Positions 29,402 through 38,454 of a DNA stretch of 64,000 nt are shown in pieces. Origin of the DNA: Sutcliffiella horikoshii. Lineage in GTDB: Bacteria; Bacillota; Bacilli; Bacillales; Bacillaceae_I. The notes below the pieces were generated by a model, which was given only the letters and a program-made list of their open reading frames with translations, searched no databases and was not told where the DNA came from. The stretch spans positions 186,001 to 250,000 of the forward strand of contig NZ_VTEV01000001.1 in assembly GCF_008180725.1 (NCBI RefSeq), in the 5' to 3' direction. Made by a program: the position numbers and the translations under genes. Position 1 is the stretch's first letter. Each line of letters opens with the position of its first letter.

Positions 29402-29467
29402 GTTGTTGTAGTGGAAGTCTCTCAGACGCCCGCTGGCAAGCAAAGCGCCTAGAACGGAAATCAACAG
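29402..29467. repeat. Internally deleted inverted partner element (copy E)
   Basis: Read on the minus strand it begins CTGTTGATTTCCG and continues to CTTTGCTTGCCA and GCGGGCG, then jumps to the end CCACTACAAC. Compared with the full-length copy at 57478-57600, the interval between two GCGGGCG direct repeats is missing. It lies about 85 nt from copy C in opposite orientation. Confidence 0.75.
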
Positions 29468-29488
29468 TATTGATAACATTATGAAATT

Positions 29489-29521
29489 AAAAAAAAGCAT
29501 GGAATTAAGCTTCCATGCTTT
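29489..29521 (-). terminator. Terminator of miaB-ricA
   Basis: AAAGCATGGAA/TTCCATGCTTT stem followed by eight T on the minus strand. Confidence 0.9.
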
Positions 29522-29531
29522 CTAATAATAA

Positions 29532-29966
29532 TTATGAGCAGCTTCCACCGTATGTGGTGTTTTTTACATAGGAGCCGGTTTCTCCGCGAAGTACATCTCC
29601 ACCAGTTGCAACGATGATTTCGTCTGTTACTGTTTTGGAAATGTAGGAAGATACTAATTGTAAAAGGTCGTTCACGTTTGTTTGGGATGTTTTGAACTCT
29701 TGTACAATTGGAATCTCATCCATTTCTGCTAAAAGCGCATCTAACTTCGCTTCTGTTTTCTTTAATGCTTCTGTTTTTCCGTAATGTTGGAAGTTTACTG
29801 CTTGTTTTTGCAAGCTTTTCACACTTGCAACCATCTCTTTAATTTTTTGATTTTCGTTAATTTGCTCTTCCGCACGCTTGAAGAATTCTACTTCTTCCGT
29901 GTCAGCGATCATCTGTGCGAGTTCTTTTGCTCTTTCTACTATATCTGCTCTCGTATATTTTGCCAT
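29532..29966 (-). CDS. ricA: RicA (YmcA), subunit of the Y-complex regulating RNase Y and development
   Basis: This 144-aa helical protein starts MAKYTRADIVERAKELAQMI and contains EFFKRAEEQINENQKI and QLVSSYISKTVTDEII, matching YmcA/RicA. With YlbF and YaaT it forms a complex that binds RNase Y and is needed for biofilm formation, competence and sporulation in B. subtilis. The C-terminus ends TYGGSCS; cysteines in this region ligate an iron-sulfur cluster in B. subtilis. It starts 3 nt after miaB and ends in a terminator, so the two genes are cotranscribed. rny lies 10 kb upstream in this window. Confidence 0.94.
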   Translation of the reverse strand: MAKYTRADIVERAKELAQMIADTEEVEFFKRAEEQINENQKIKEMVASVKSLQKQAVNFQHYGKTEALKKTEAKLDALLAEMDEIPIVQEFKTSQTNVNDLLQLVSSYISKTVTDEIIVATGGDVLRGETGSYVKNTTYGGSCS

Positions 29967-29969
29967 TGT

Positions 29970-31514
29970 TTATACCTCCAGTGCTTCTTCTGCTACTTCT
30001 TCCACCAATTCTCCATCCAATGTCCAAGTTTTCGCTTTGACCACTTTTACTTTGACTATTTTACCGATGACAGATTTTGGTGCTTTAAAGTTAACTAGTT
30101 TACTTTTATCTGTGTATCCTGCAAGGACATCCGGATTTTTCTTACTTTCCCCTTCAACTAACACTTCTACAACTTTACCCTCGTACTCTTTTAATTTCTT
30201 TGCAGAAATCTCATTAACAAGTGCGTTTAGACGCTGAAGGCGGTCTTTCTTCACTTCAAGAGGTACGTTATCCACCATTTTCGCAGCAGGAGTACCTTCC
30301 CGTGGAGAATAGATGAAAGTATATGCTGTATCAAATTCCACTTCACGATACAGAGACATTGTTTCTTCAAACTGTTCTTCTGTTTCATTAGGGAATCCAA
30401 CAATAATATCTGTTGTTAATGAAGCATTTGGCATAGCCGTTTTAATTTTGCCGACTAACTCAAGGTAACGTTCTCTATCATATTTACGTGCCATCAATTT
30501 CAACACTTCAGAACTACCTGATTGAACTGGTAAGTGAATATGATCAAGAAGGTTTCCGCCTTTAGCAAGCACTTCCACTAAACGATCATCAAAGTCTCTT
30601 GGATGACTTGTAGTGAAACGGATTCGAGGAATGTCAATTTTACGGATCTCATCCATTAAATCGCCAAGACCATACTTCATATCCTCAAAATCTTTCCCAT
30701 ACGCATTTACATTCTGCCCAAGCAATGTAATTTCTTTATAACCTTGTGCTGCCAAGTGACGCACTTCTTGAATAATATCTTCTGGACGTCTGCTGCGCTC
30801 TTTTCCTCTTGTATACGGCACAATACAATACGTACAGAACTTGTCACAGCCGTACATGATGTTTACCCAAGCTTTGATTTCACCTTTGCGGTTCTTTGGA
30901 AGGTTTTCAATAACGTCCCCTTCTTTGGACCAAACTTCTATCACCATTTCTTTGGACATATATGCGTCTTTTAGAATGTTAGGAAGGCGGTGAATATTAT
31001 GGGTACCAAAGATCATGTCAACTTGCTGATACGTTTTCAATATTTTATTTACTACTGATTCTTCCTGGGACATACAGCCGCAAACACCTATTAACAAGCC
31101 TGGTCTTGATTTTTTCAAAGTCTTTAAGTGTCCTAATTCACCAAAAACTTTGTTCTCTGCATTTTCCCGGATGGCACAGGTATTTAAAAGGATTACATCG
31201 GCATCATTCACTGTATAGGTCGGTTCATATCCTAACGCAAGGAAGATCCCTGCCATTACTTCTGTGTCATGTTCATTCATCTGACAACCATACGTACGAA
31301 TATAAAACTTCTTGCCAACCCCAAGGTTTTTAAATTCATCAGAAATAGAAAAGTCTTGGTAGGCAACTTCTTCTTTTCCACGTTTTTTTGCATCTTTTAG
31401 GGAAGGTGGTACATAAACAGACTCAAAGTATTTGCTGAAATCCTTTTCGGATTTTTTGTCCGAAGAATTTCCAGTGACTACTTGTCCTGCTTCCACTCTT
31501 TGTTTCTCATTCAT
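29970..31514 (-). CDS. miaB: MiaB, tRNA-2-methylthio-N6-dimethylallyladenosine synthase
   Basis: This 514-aa radical SAM methylthiotransferase acts on i6A37 made by MiaA. The N-terminal UPF0004 domain has [18 protein letters not shown] and GVCGCM cysteines for the auxiliary cluster. The radical SAM core has [18 protein letters not shown] (CxxxCxxC form), and a C-terminal TRAM domain runs about residues 440-505. An N-terminal extension of about 60 residues ([19 protein letters not shown]) is typical of Bacillus MiaB. The ATG at 31514 has AAAGGAG 8 nt upstream; the longer ORF start lacks one. Confidence 0.96.
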   Translation of the reverse strand: MNEKQRVEAGQVVTGNSSDKKSEKDFSKYFESVYVPPSLKDAKKRGKEEVAYQDFSISDEFKNLGVGKKFYIRTYGCQMNEHDTEVMAGIFLALGYEPTYTVNDADVILLNTCAIRENAENKVFGELGHLKTLKKSRPGLLIGVCGCMSQEESVVNKILKTYQQVDMIFGTHNIHRLPNILKDAYMSKEMVIEVWSKEGDVIENLPKNRKGEIKAWVNIMYGCDKFCTYCIVPYTRGKERSRRPEDIIQEVRHLAAQGYKEITLLGQNVNAYGKDFEDMKYGLGDLMDEIRKIDIPRIRFTTSHPRDFDDRLVEVLAKGGNLLDHIHLPVQSGSSEVLKLMARKYDRERYLELVGKIKTAMPNASLTTDIIVGFPNETEEQFEETMSLYREVEFDTAYTFIYSPREGTPAAKMVDNVPLEVKKDRLQRLNALVNEISAKKLKEYEGKVVEVLVEGESKKNPDVLAGYTDKSKLVNFKAPKSVIGKIVKVKVVKAKTWTLDGELVEEVAEEALEV

Positions 31515-31670
31515 TGTGATAACTCCTTTCCAGAAAAGTAGAGCGCATAAAACTCTACACATTAACATAGTATATAATTTTATGGCTTCTTAAACAATAA
31601 ATATGGAGAAGTTTACATAAATCTACATATTTATAAGACAGTATAGCTCCTACATATTGAGCACATAACA

Positions 31671-31697
31671 AGAGAGACACTTTTGAGGTGTCTCTCT
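31671..31697 (-). terminator. Probable terminator of tdh-kbl
   Basis: AGAGAGACAC/GTGTCTCTCT forms a strong 10-bp stem on the minus strand, but the following T-tract is interrupted. Confidence 0.6.
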
Positions 31698-31704
31698 ATG
31701 ATTA

Positions 31705-32883
31705 TTACGATATAATCCCTAATTCTTTTCCAGCTTTTTCGAAAATGTCTAGGGCTTCTTGAAGTTCTTCTTTTGAATGTTGAGCAGTAACGATTGTTCT
31801 TACACGCGCAAGTCCTTTTGCAACTGTTGGGAATGCGATACCTTGTGCAAAAACACCGTACTCTAACAACTTATCAGAGAATTTATGAGATAGAGCTTCG
31901 TCCCCTACGATAACAGGTGTAACGGGTGTTTGGCTTTCCCCTGTATTAAAGCCTAGTTTCATAAGTCCATCTTTAAAGAATTTTGCATTGTCCCATAACT
32001 TTTCAATAAGCTCAGGCTCTTCAAGTAAAACTTGGATTGCTTCATCACATGCAGCAGTTACTGCTGGTGGGTGAGAAGTACTGAAAAGGAACGGACGTCC
32101 TTTATGAATTAAGTAGTCAATTAATGAACGAGAGCTCGCTACATAACCACCAAGAACACCGACCGCTTTACTTAAGGTACCAACTTGGATATGCACACGG
32201 CCATCCAATCCAAAGTGATTGACGGTACCACGGCCGTTTTCACCTAGTACACCTGAAGCATGCGCATCATCTACCATTACAAGTGCATCATACTTTTCAG
32301 CTAGCTCAACAATTTTATCAAGCGGGGCAATATTTCCGTCCATGGAGAACACACCATCCGTTACAATTAGACGTTTGCGATATTCGCTTGATTCTTTTAA
32401 TGCACGCTCTAAATCTTCCATGTCAACATGCTTGTACACTTTGCGAGCAGCCTTTGTTAAACGAATTCCATCGATAATCGAGGCATGGTTTAACGCATCA
32501 GAGATTACAACATCTTCAGGAGAAAGGATTGCAGAAAGGACTCCTTGGTTTGTTGTAAATCCGGATTGGAAAACAAGACTTGCTTCTGTATGTTTAAATT
32601 TTGCTAGTTTTTCTTCTAATTGCTCATGCATGGTGAAAGTTCCGGCAATGGTACGAACTGAACCTGTCCCGGCACCGTATTTTTCTGTTGCTTCTAAGGC
32701 AGCTTTCACTAAACGAGGATGGGTAGTCAATCCTAGATAGTTATTGGAAGAAAGTTGAATCACTTCTTTGCCTTTAATCACAACTTTGGATCCTTGATCG
32801 GACTCTAACGGTACTAACTTACGAAATGTACCTTGTACTTTCATTTGATCTAATTCTTCTTGTAGGTATTCAAAACCCTTCAT
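31705..32883 (-). CDS. kbl: Glycine C-acetyltransferase (2-amino-3-ketobutyrate CoA ligase)
   Basis: This 392-aa PLP enzyme converts 2-amino-3-oxobutyrate and CoA to glycine and acetyl-CoA, completing threonine degradation begun by Tdh. The alpha-oxoamine synthase features are [43 protein letters not shown], and [11 protein letters not shown] with the Schiff-base Lys. AGGAGGGG precedes the ATG. It is 21 nt after tdh, in one operon. Confidence 0.95.
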   Translation of the reverse strand: MKGFEYLQEELDQMKVQGTFRKLVPLESDQGSKVVIKGKEVIQLSSNNYLGLTTHPRLVKAALEATEKYGAGTGSVRTIAGTFTMHEQLEEKLAKFKHTEASLVFQSGFTTNQGVLSAILSPEDVVISDALNHASIIDGIRLTKAARKVYKHVDMEDLERALKESSEYRKRLIVTDGVFSMDGNIAPLDKIVELAEKYDALVMVDDAHASGVLGENGRGTVNHFGLDGRVHIQVGTLSKAVGVLGGYVASSRSLIDYLIHKGRPFLFSTSHPPAVTAACDEAIQVLLEEPELIEKLWDNAKFFKDGLMKLGFNTGESQTPVTPVIVGDEALSHKFSDKLLEYGVFAQGIAFPTVAKGLARVRTIVTAQHSKEELQEALDIFEKAGKELGIIS

Positions 32884-32904
32884 CTTAACCCCTCCTGTAT
32901 ACTG

Positions 32905-33945
32905 TTATGGATGTAATACAACTTTACCACATTGACCGGAAATCATTAAATCAAAGCCTTTTTCAAACTCCTCAAGCGGGAAGTGATGAGTAATCATCGG
33001 TTTCACATCAACTTGACCTGATTTAAGAAGACTTGATACTTGCTGCCATGTAGAATACATTTTTCTTCCTGTAATACCTTGAACCGTAACACCTTTGAAT
33101 ACGATATCGTTCGTAATATCCAGTTCTACAGGGCGAACAGGTAAGCTTAGGATGGATACTCTTCCGCCATTAGTAATCATCTTAAATCCTTGGTTCATGG
33201 CAATAGGATGGCCTGACATTTCACAAACCACTTCCACACCATGACCATCTGTCAACTTCATCACTTCTTCAACTGGGTTTGCTTCTTTAGCATTGATGAC
33301 TGTAGTAGCGCCCATTTTTGTTGCAAGATCTAAGCGATATTCGTTTAAGTCAATGGCAATAACTTGAGAAGCACCTGCCGCTTTAGCGACACCTACTGCC
33401 ATAATCCCGATAGGGCCACAACCGATAACTGCTACAGATTTTCCTGTTACATCACCCGCTAGTACCGTATGAACCGCATTTCCCATTGGTTCTTGTACAG
33501 AAGCAACATCATAAGGCATATCGTTAGGGTTTTTCCAAACATTTACCGCAGGAAGAGCTACATATTCAGCAAAACAGCCTTGTGTGTCTACTCCAATAAT
33601 TTTAGTATCTTTACAAATATGATATTCCCCTTTTAGGCATTGTGGACATTTGTAACAAACGATATGTGTCTCAGCGGAAACTTGGTCGCCTAATTGTACA
33701 TTATTAACCTTGCTGCCAACTTCCACAATTTCTCCAGCAAATTCATGACCGAAAGCATATGGTGGGTTTACCCTGCTCTGTGACCACTCATCCCATGTAT
33801 AAATATGAACATCTGTACCACAAATGGATGTTGCTTTTACTTTTATTAAAACTTCATCTTCATTAATTTTTGGTATATCTATCATTTGAAGTTTAGCACC
33901 ATATCCACGATGATGCTTCACAATTGCCTTCATTTTTCCATTCAC
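32905..33945 (-). CDS. tdh: L-threonine 3-dehydrogenase
   Basis: This 346-aa zinc-dependent medium-chain dehydrogenase oxidises L-threonine to 2-amino-3-oxobutyrate with NAD+. The catalytic zinc ligands are in SICGTDVHIYTWDEW and GHEFAGEI; the structural zinc cysteines are in CYKCPQCLKGEYHIC. The Rossmann motif is AVIGCGPIGIMAVG. The GTG at 33945 is preferred, with GGGAG 8 nt upstream; a GTG at 33954 overlaps that site. The promoter and a cre-like site lie upstream, so catabolite control is likely. Confidence 0.94.
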   Translation of the reverse strand: MNGKMKAIVKHHRGYGAKLQMIDIPKINEDEVLIKVKATSICGTDVHIYTWDEWSQSRVNPPYAFGHEFAGEIVEVGSKVNNVQLGDQVSAETHIVCYKCPQCLKGEYHICKDTKIIGVDTQGCFAEYVALPAVNVWKNPNDMPYDVASVQEPMGNAVHTVLAGDVTGKSVAVIGCGPIGIMAVGVAKAAGASQVIAIDLNEYRLDLATKMGATTVINAKEANPVEEVMKLTDGHGVEVVCEMSGHPIAMNQGFKMITNGGRVSILSLPVRPVELDITNDIVFKGVTVQGITGRKMYSTWQQVSSLLKSGQVDVKPMITHHFPLEEFEKGFDLMISGQCGKVVLHP

Positions 33946-33996
33946 AGAGAACACTCCCTTATAAAAATAAAACTAACATTCATAAATACTAGTAAG

Positions 33997-34025
33997 AGTG
34001 TATCATCTATAAGGATTTGTGTAAA
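33997..34025 (-). promoter_or_regulatory. SigA-type promoter of tdh-kbl
   Basis: TTTACA and TACACT on the minus strand, 17 nt apart, about 50 nt before the tdh start. Confidence 0.7.
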
Positions 34026-34030
34026 CCGAT

Positions 34031-34051
34031 TTGTCCACTGGAGAAGGACAA
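34031..34051. promoter_or_regulatory. Inverted repeat upstream of the tdh promoter
   Basis: TTGTCC and GGACAA flank 9 nt, ending 5 nt upstream of the tdh -35. It is a possible operator for an unidentified regulator of threonine catabolism. Confidence 0.4.
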
Positions 34052-34094
34052 CTGAGTATGTCAGATAAAAAATAAAGACTTTTTTTCATTAAAA

Positions 34095-34108
34095 AGAAAG
34101 CGTTTACA
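34095..34108. promoter_or_regulatory. Candidate CcpA cre site upstream of tdh-kbl
   Basis: AGAAAGCGTTTACA differs from the common cre form TGAAAGCGTTTACA only at the first base. It lies between the korAB terminator and the tdh promoter. Confidence 0.5.
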
Positions 34109-34116
34109 ATTTTAAC

Positions 34117-34147
34117 TAAAAAAAGCCCCAGCAGTTAAGCCAGGACT
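34117..34147 (-). terminator. Terminator of korAB
   Basis: GTCCTGGC pairs with GCTGGGGC (three G-U pairs) around TTAACT, followed by seven T on the minus strand. Confidence 0.75.
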
Positions 34148-34158
34148 TCGAATTTGTA

Positions 34159-35025
34159 TTACATAAATTCTTTCACTAAAGCATGGAATTGGTCTTCATT
34201 TAATTGAAGATCTGCTTTGGCCAAAGGCTCTTCACTATAATTTGGAACCATATCCTGATAGGATTGCTGATCCTTATTCTGGTAGATCAATCCTGTTACC
34301 AGTCCATTATGTTCCATTAAAGTCTGCATCGCAGAAACTTTATTATGTGCATCGTAACCTTCAATATCAGCCAACTTTGTCAAATTCTCTTTAAACCAGT
34401 CATATGTGTTTACTTTATTATAGGTTACACATGGGCTGAACACGTTGATTAAAGAGAAACCTTTATGCTTGATTCCTTGCTCGATCAAGGAAGTCAGATC
34501 TTTTAAATCTGTTGAGAAACTTTGCGCTACAAATGTCGCCCCTGCTGTTAGTGCCATTTCCATAACAGAAAGCGAAGATTCAATGGAACCTTGTGGTGTG
34601 GATTTTGTTTTAAATCCTACTTCACTACGAGGTGACGTTTGGCCTTTCGTTAGTCCATAAATCTGGTTATCCATTACGATGTATGTAACATCAATATTTC
34701 GACGAATAGCATGGATCGTATGTCCTAAACCGATGGCAAATCCATCTCCATCACCACCTGAAGCGATAACTGTAAGATCTTTATTCGCCATTTTCACACC
34801 TTGAGCGATAGGTAGAGAACGTCCATGAATACCATGAAATCCGTAAGAGTTGATATAACCCGAAATACGTCCGGAACACCCGATACCAGAAACTACTGCT
34901 AAATTTTCTGGCTCTAGTCCAACATTTGCGGCAGCACGTTGAATGGCAGCTTGTACAGAGAAATCTCCACATCCAGGGCACCAGTTAGGTTTTACATTAT
35001 TTCTGAAATCTTTAAACGTTGCCAT
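34159..35025 (-). CDS. korB: 2-oxoacid:ferredoxin oxidoreductase, beta subunit
   Basis: This 288-aa subunit binds thiamine diphosphate: GGDGDGFAIGLGHTIHAIRR, then VMDNQIYGLTKGQTSPR. An N-terminal PNWCPGCGDF supplies cysteines for a 4Fe-4S cluster. With the alpha subunit it oxidatively decarboxylates a 2-oxoacid, most likely 2-oxoglutarate, to the acyl-CoA with ferredoxin as acceptor. It starts at the base following the alpha subunit stop, so the two are translationally coupled. No ferredoxin gene lies in the window. Confidence 0.92.
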   Translation of the reverse strand: MATFKDFRNNVKPNWCPGCGDFSVQAAIQRAAANVGLEPENLAVVSGIGCSGRISGYINSYGFHGIHGRSLPIAQGVKMANKDLTVIASGGDGDGFAIGLGHTIHAIRRNIDVTYIVMDNQIYGLTKGQTSPRSEVGFKTKSTPQGSIESSLSVMEMALTAGATFVAQSFSTDLKDLTSLIEQGIKHKGFSLINVFSPCVTYNKVNTYDWFKENLTKLADIEGYDAHNKVSAMQTLMEHNGLVTGLIYQNKDQQSYQDMVPNYSEEPLAKADLQLNEDQFHALVKEFM

Positions 35026-36762
35026 TTATAACAACTCCTTGCATTTTGTGTGGATTTCTTTCGGTAAGAATGGATCCCCATCATACTTCAAGAGACTACG
35101 GATTTTTTCATGCTCGCCTACATTCATTTTCAGAATGTTAGCAAGTTGTCCTGTAGCATTGTACTCCACAACAATAACTTTTTTTGCTGCTTTAACAAGT
35201 GGCGCGATTTCCTCTGTCGGGAATGGGTGGATAAGGCGGATTTGTGCGTGGTTAGCTTTCACTCCATCTTTCTCCAATCTTTCCATTGCCTCTTCAATCG
35301 TCCCGCGTGTCGAGTTAAAACCAACAAGCAGTACATCTGCTTCTTCATGTTTTGCATTAACATGAACAGGCGTATTGAATTTAAGGTTATTTAACTTACG
35401 AAGACGCTTGTCCATTTGTGCTTGTCGATTCGCAGCAACCTCAGAAGGTTTACCAGTTTCTTCGTGCTCTACACCTGTAACGTGATGAATACCGTTTTTC
35501 ATTCCAGGAAGGACACGAGGAGAAATACCATCTTCCGTTACTTCATAACGTTTGAAATATGCTTTATCGTCAGATGCAGGAATCTCCTGGTTAATATCCA
35601 GTTTTCCTCGTCTGATCTCAATGTTTTTATAATCTAAAGCTTCTACAGATTGCTTCCCAAGGGACAATTGTAGATCTGTCAAAAGAATTACCGGTACTTG
35701 ATACTCTTCAGCAATGTTAAACGCTTCAATTGTATCGTAGAAAGCTTCTTGTACTGTACTCGGAGCCATGACAACTTTAGGAATTTCCCCATGTGTACCG
35801 TAAATCATAGCCATAAGGTCTGATTGCTCAATTTTAGTCGGTAATCCTGTACTTGGTCCTCCACGTTGCGTGTCTACGACTACTAGAGGTGTTTCTGTCA
35901 TACCGGAAAGTCCGATTGCTTCCATCATTAAGGATAGTCCAGGTCCTGCTGAGGCAGTCAATGTACGAACACCTGCATAGTTTGCACCAATCGCCATTGT
36001 ACAAGCTGCAATCTCATCTTCCGTTTGAATAACGGTTCCTCCGAATTTTGGAAGTTTTTTAATTAAGTATTCCATAATTTCAGATGCTGGAGTAATTGGA
36101 TATGCCGGCATAAAACGGGAACCCGCTGCAACAGCACCCAATGCAATCGCATCATTTCCAATCATGAACAGACGTTTGTTACCATCTGCTTTTGCAAGCT
36201 GCATGGTTTCTACACTTTCAGCTTGATCTTTAATAAACTGAACACCTGCTCGGATTGCATCCATGTTTTTCTCAACAATGGATTCACCTTTACGGCCAAA
36301 AATTTCTTGCACCACTTCACGGAATGCTTCCGCGTCTAAATCAAGGATGGCACTTGAAGCTCCGACTGCAACCATGTTCTTCATCAATGAGGTTCCAAGT
36401 TCCGTAGCAATCTCCGTAAATGGTACAGCATACAATGTAGCTATCCCATCCTCAGGGATGCTTGGTTTAAACTTCGCGTCTGCAATTACGACTCCACCTT
36501 CTCTGAGCTCATGATAGTTTACGTCGATTGTTTCTTGGTCGAACGCTACTAATATATCAAGGTCGTCGGAAATCGAACGGACCTGAGTCGTACTCACACG
36601 AATTTTGTTGTTCGTATGTCCACCTTTAATTCGAGAAGAAAAATGGCGATAACCATATAAGTAATAGCCTAAACGATTTAATGCAATGGAGAAAATCTCA
36701 CCTGTACTTTCGATACCTTCCCCTTGTTGCCCTCCAACTTTCCATGAAAGTTGATTGATCAT
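35026..36762 (-). CDS. korA: 2-oxoacid:ferredoxin oxidoreductase, alpha subunit (gamma-alpha fusion)
   Basis: This 578-aa protein has a gamma domain at residues 1 to about 185 (SWKVGGQQGEGIESTGEIF). The alpha (pyrimidine) domain starts near residue 200 (GNDAIALGAVAAGSRFMPAYPITPASE). A transketolase C-domain-like region near 480 has LLVGFNSTRGTIEEAMERL. The order gamma then alpha is the usual KorA architecture in Bacillaceae. Substrate assignment to 2-oxoglutarate is by family resemblance only. GGGGTGTAAG precedes the ATG. The operon is korA-korB. Confidence 0.92.
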   Translation of the reverse strand: MINQLSWKVGGQQGEGIESTGEIFSIALNRLGYYLYGYRHFSSRIKGGHTNNKIRVSTTQVRSISDDLDILVAFDQETIDVNYHELREGGVVIADAKFKPSIPEDGIATLYAVPFTEIATELGTSLMKNMVAVGASSAILDLDAEAFREVVQEIFGRKGESIVEKNMDAIRAGVQFIKDQAESVETMQLAKADGNKRLFMIGNDAIALGAVAAGSRFMPAYPITPASEIMEYLIKKLPKFGGTVIQTEDEIAACTMAIGANYAGVRTLTASAGPGLSLMMEAIGLSGMTETPLVVVDTQRGGPSTGLPTKIEQSDLMAMIYGTHGEIPKVVMAPSTVQEAFYDTIEAFNIAEEYQVPVILLTDLQLSLGKQSVEALDYKNIEIRRGKLDINQEIPASDDKAYFKRYEVTEDGISPRVLPGMKNGIHHVTGVEHEETGKPSEVAANRQAQMDKRLRKLNNLKFNTPVHVNAKHEEADVLLVGFNSTRGTIEEAMERLEKDGVKANHAQIRLIHPFPTEEIAPLVKAAKKVIVVEYNATGQLANILKMNVGEHEKIRSLLKYDGDPFLPKEIHTKCKELL

Positions 36763-37014
36763 GTGCCTTACACCCCTTTAACTACGTTCGTTTTCAGAAT
36801 TTTGTACAATATTTATTGTAGCATTATTCCCATTATATAACTAGAAGTTACCTATTAAATATAAATCAGACTTAAAAAACCGCTAAATATGTACTAAACG
36901 CTTTCATTGTAGACCTAATTATTTAAAAATACAAGTCTTTGAATTAATTTCTTTCGAAAAATTTGGATATTTTAACAGTATCTTTCATGGGCTGAAAACC
37001 GCTCAATTCCCCAC

Positions 37015-37938
37015 TTATTTAGGGAACCTTTTGAAGAAATTATCAAACAAAAAGCCTCTCACTTCTGTTTCAGAATAGTATTTTAATAAACTATTTATTA
37101 AATGATAATAATCTTCCATTTTCCCCAAGCCCTTTACAGTCTGATCAATACCGTCAAAGTCTGAACCAAATCCTATCTGATTTACTGCCCCTAGTGTGCA
37201 AAAGTGGTCCACATGACGGAGTATATCTGTAATACTCGCCTGTGTATCGCTTGTTAAGAATCGAGGAACAAAGGTAACCCCGATTGCTGCATCCTTTTGA
37301 ATAAGTGCTTGTATTTGTTCGTCTGATAAATTTCTTGGGTTAGGACAGATCTCCTTGCAATTGGAATGTGAGGCAATCACGTAATCACCTATATCCATTA
37401 CATCCCAAAAGCCTTTAACAGAAAGGTGGGAGACGTCTGTCCAAATAAAGTGTTCGTTATTCAGTTTCACTACCTTTTTACCCAATGAACTTAGCCCAGC
37501 TCCCCTTTCTTCTAAGATCCCATCTGCAACTGCATTAGCATGATTCCATGTTAACCCGACTGACGAGATTCCCAATCGATACAATGTTCTCAGTTTTTCT
37601 ATATCCGTTCCTATTGCGTCACAGCCTTCTAATGTCAAAATGGCTCCTATTTGCCCTTCTTTCAATTCGGCAATTTCCTTTTTGGTTGTAACAAGTTTCA
37701 TATTAGGGAACTTGTTTAAAATCTCCTCATAAAAGAGATCAATCATTTCCAAGGCTACCTCAAAAGCAGATTCCTGCCTCACTTTTTCCGGAACATACAC
37801 GGCAAAACATTGCACCTTTGCAGCAGACTTCTTCAATCCGTCCCACGTTACATGCAACACTTCACTATCTTTAAAAGAAATATCTCTATTTTCCCACATT
37901 CTCCATAGCACATCGCAGTGCGCATCAAAAATCCTCAA
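37015..37938 (-). CDS. Membrane dipeptidase family (M19) dipeptidase
   Basis: This 307-aa zinc dipeptidase-type protein has the M19 ligands: DAHCDVLW near the N-terminus, the Glu in LTLEGCDAIG, IASHSNCKEICPNPRNL, and GSDFDGIDQT near the end. Such enzymes cleave dipeptides, including D-amino-acid-containing ones. There is no signal peptide, so it is likely cytoplasmic. A TTG start at 37938 is preferred because GGAGGGG lies about 6 nt upstream; the ATG at 37953 overlaps that site. It is a single gene between korA and spoVS. Confidence 0.88.
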   Translation of the reverse strand: MRIFDAHCDVLWRMWENRDISFKDSEVLHVTWDGLKKSAAKVQCFAVYVPEKVRQESAFEVALEMIDLFYEEILNKFPNMKLVTTKKEIAELKEGQIGAILTLEGCDAIGTDIEKLRTLYRLGISSVGLTWNHANAVADGILEERGAGLSSLGKKVVKLNNEHFIWTDVSHLSVKGFWDVMDIGDYVIASHSNCKEICPNPRNLSDEQIQALIQKDAAIGVTFVPRFLTSDTQASITDILRHVDHFCTLGAVNQIGFGSDFDGIDQTVKGLGKMEDYYHLINSLLKYYSETEVRGFLFDNFFKRFPK

Positions 37939-37999
37939 GTAAAGCCCCTCCATTATCTCGAATCAGCATTCAATCTGCACCATTGAATTAGAATAAAAC

Positions 38000-38031
38000 A
38001 AACCTGTTTGCAAATACAAGCAAACAGGTTT
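38000..38031 (-). terminator. Terminator of spoVS
   Basis: AAACCTGTTTGC/GCAAACAGGTTT, a 12-bp perfect stem with an 8-nt loop and a T-rich tail on the minus strand. Confidence 0.85.
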
Positions 38032-38046
38032 AGTAAACAATTATTT

Positions 38047-38307
38047 TTATCTCGGCTCCACTATCAACTTGATGGCCGTTCTTTCTTCTCCGTCAATCAG
38101 AATATCTGTAAATGCCGGGATACAGATTAAATCCACTCCACTTGGTGCAACAAATCCCCGAGCGATGGCAACCGCCTTTACTGCCTGATTAAGCGCACCA
38201 GCCCCAATGGCTTGGATTTCGGCACCCCCACGCTCTCTTAAAACCCCTGCTAAAGCCCCTGCTACAGAATTTGGGTTTGACTTAGCTGAAACCTTTAATA
38301 TTTCCAT
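38047..38307 (-). CDS. spoVS: SpoVS, stage V sporulation protein S
   Basis: This 86-aa protein has the nearly invariant Alba-like sequence MEILKVSAKSNPNSVAGALAG, then GAGALNQAVKAVAIARGFVAPSG split across the centre. It affects sporulation and septation in B. subtilis and may bind nucleic acid. The ATG at 38307 has GGAGGAG 6 nt upstream; the longer ORF upstream is not conserved. It follows ymdB, as in B. subtilis. Confidence 0.97.
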   Translation of the reverse strand: MEILKVSAKSNPNSVAGALAGVLRERGGAEIQAIGAGALNQAVKAVAIARGFVAPSGVDLICIPAFTDILIDGEERTAIKLIVEPR

Positions 38308-38454
38308 TTCTAGCTCCTCCTTAACATTTACAGTATATGGTGAAAGACCCATAGATGAATGAATTGTTAATAATTTCATTCCTACTATATTCAGGAAGAG
38401 CTCTGTATATGCCTCAACTTGTGGTACAATCGTCAAAATATTCTATCTTCTCAC

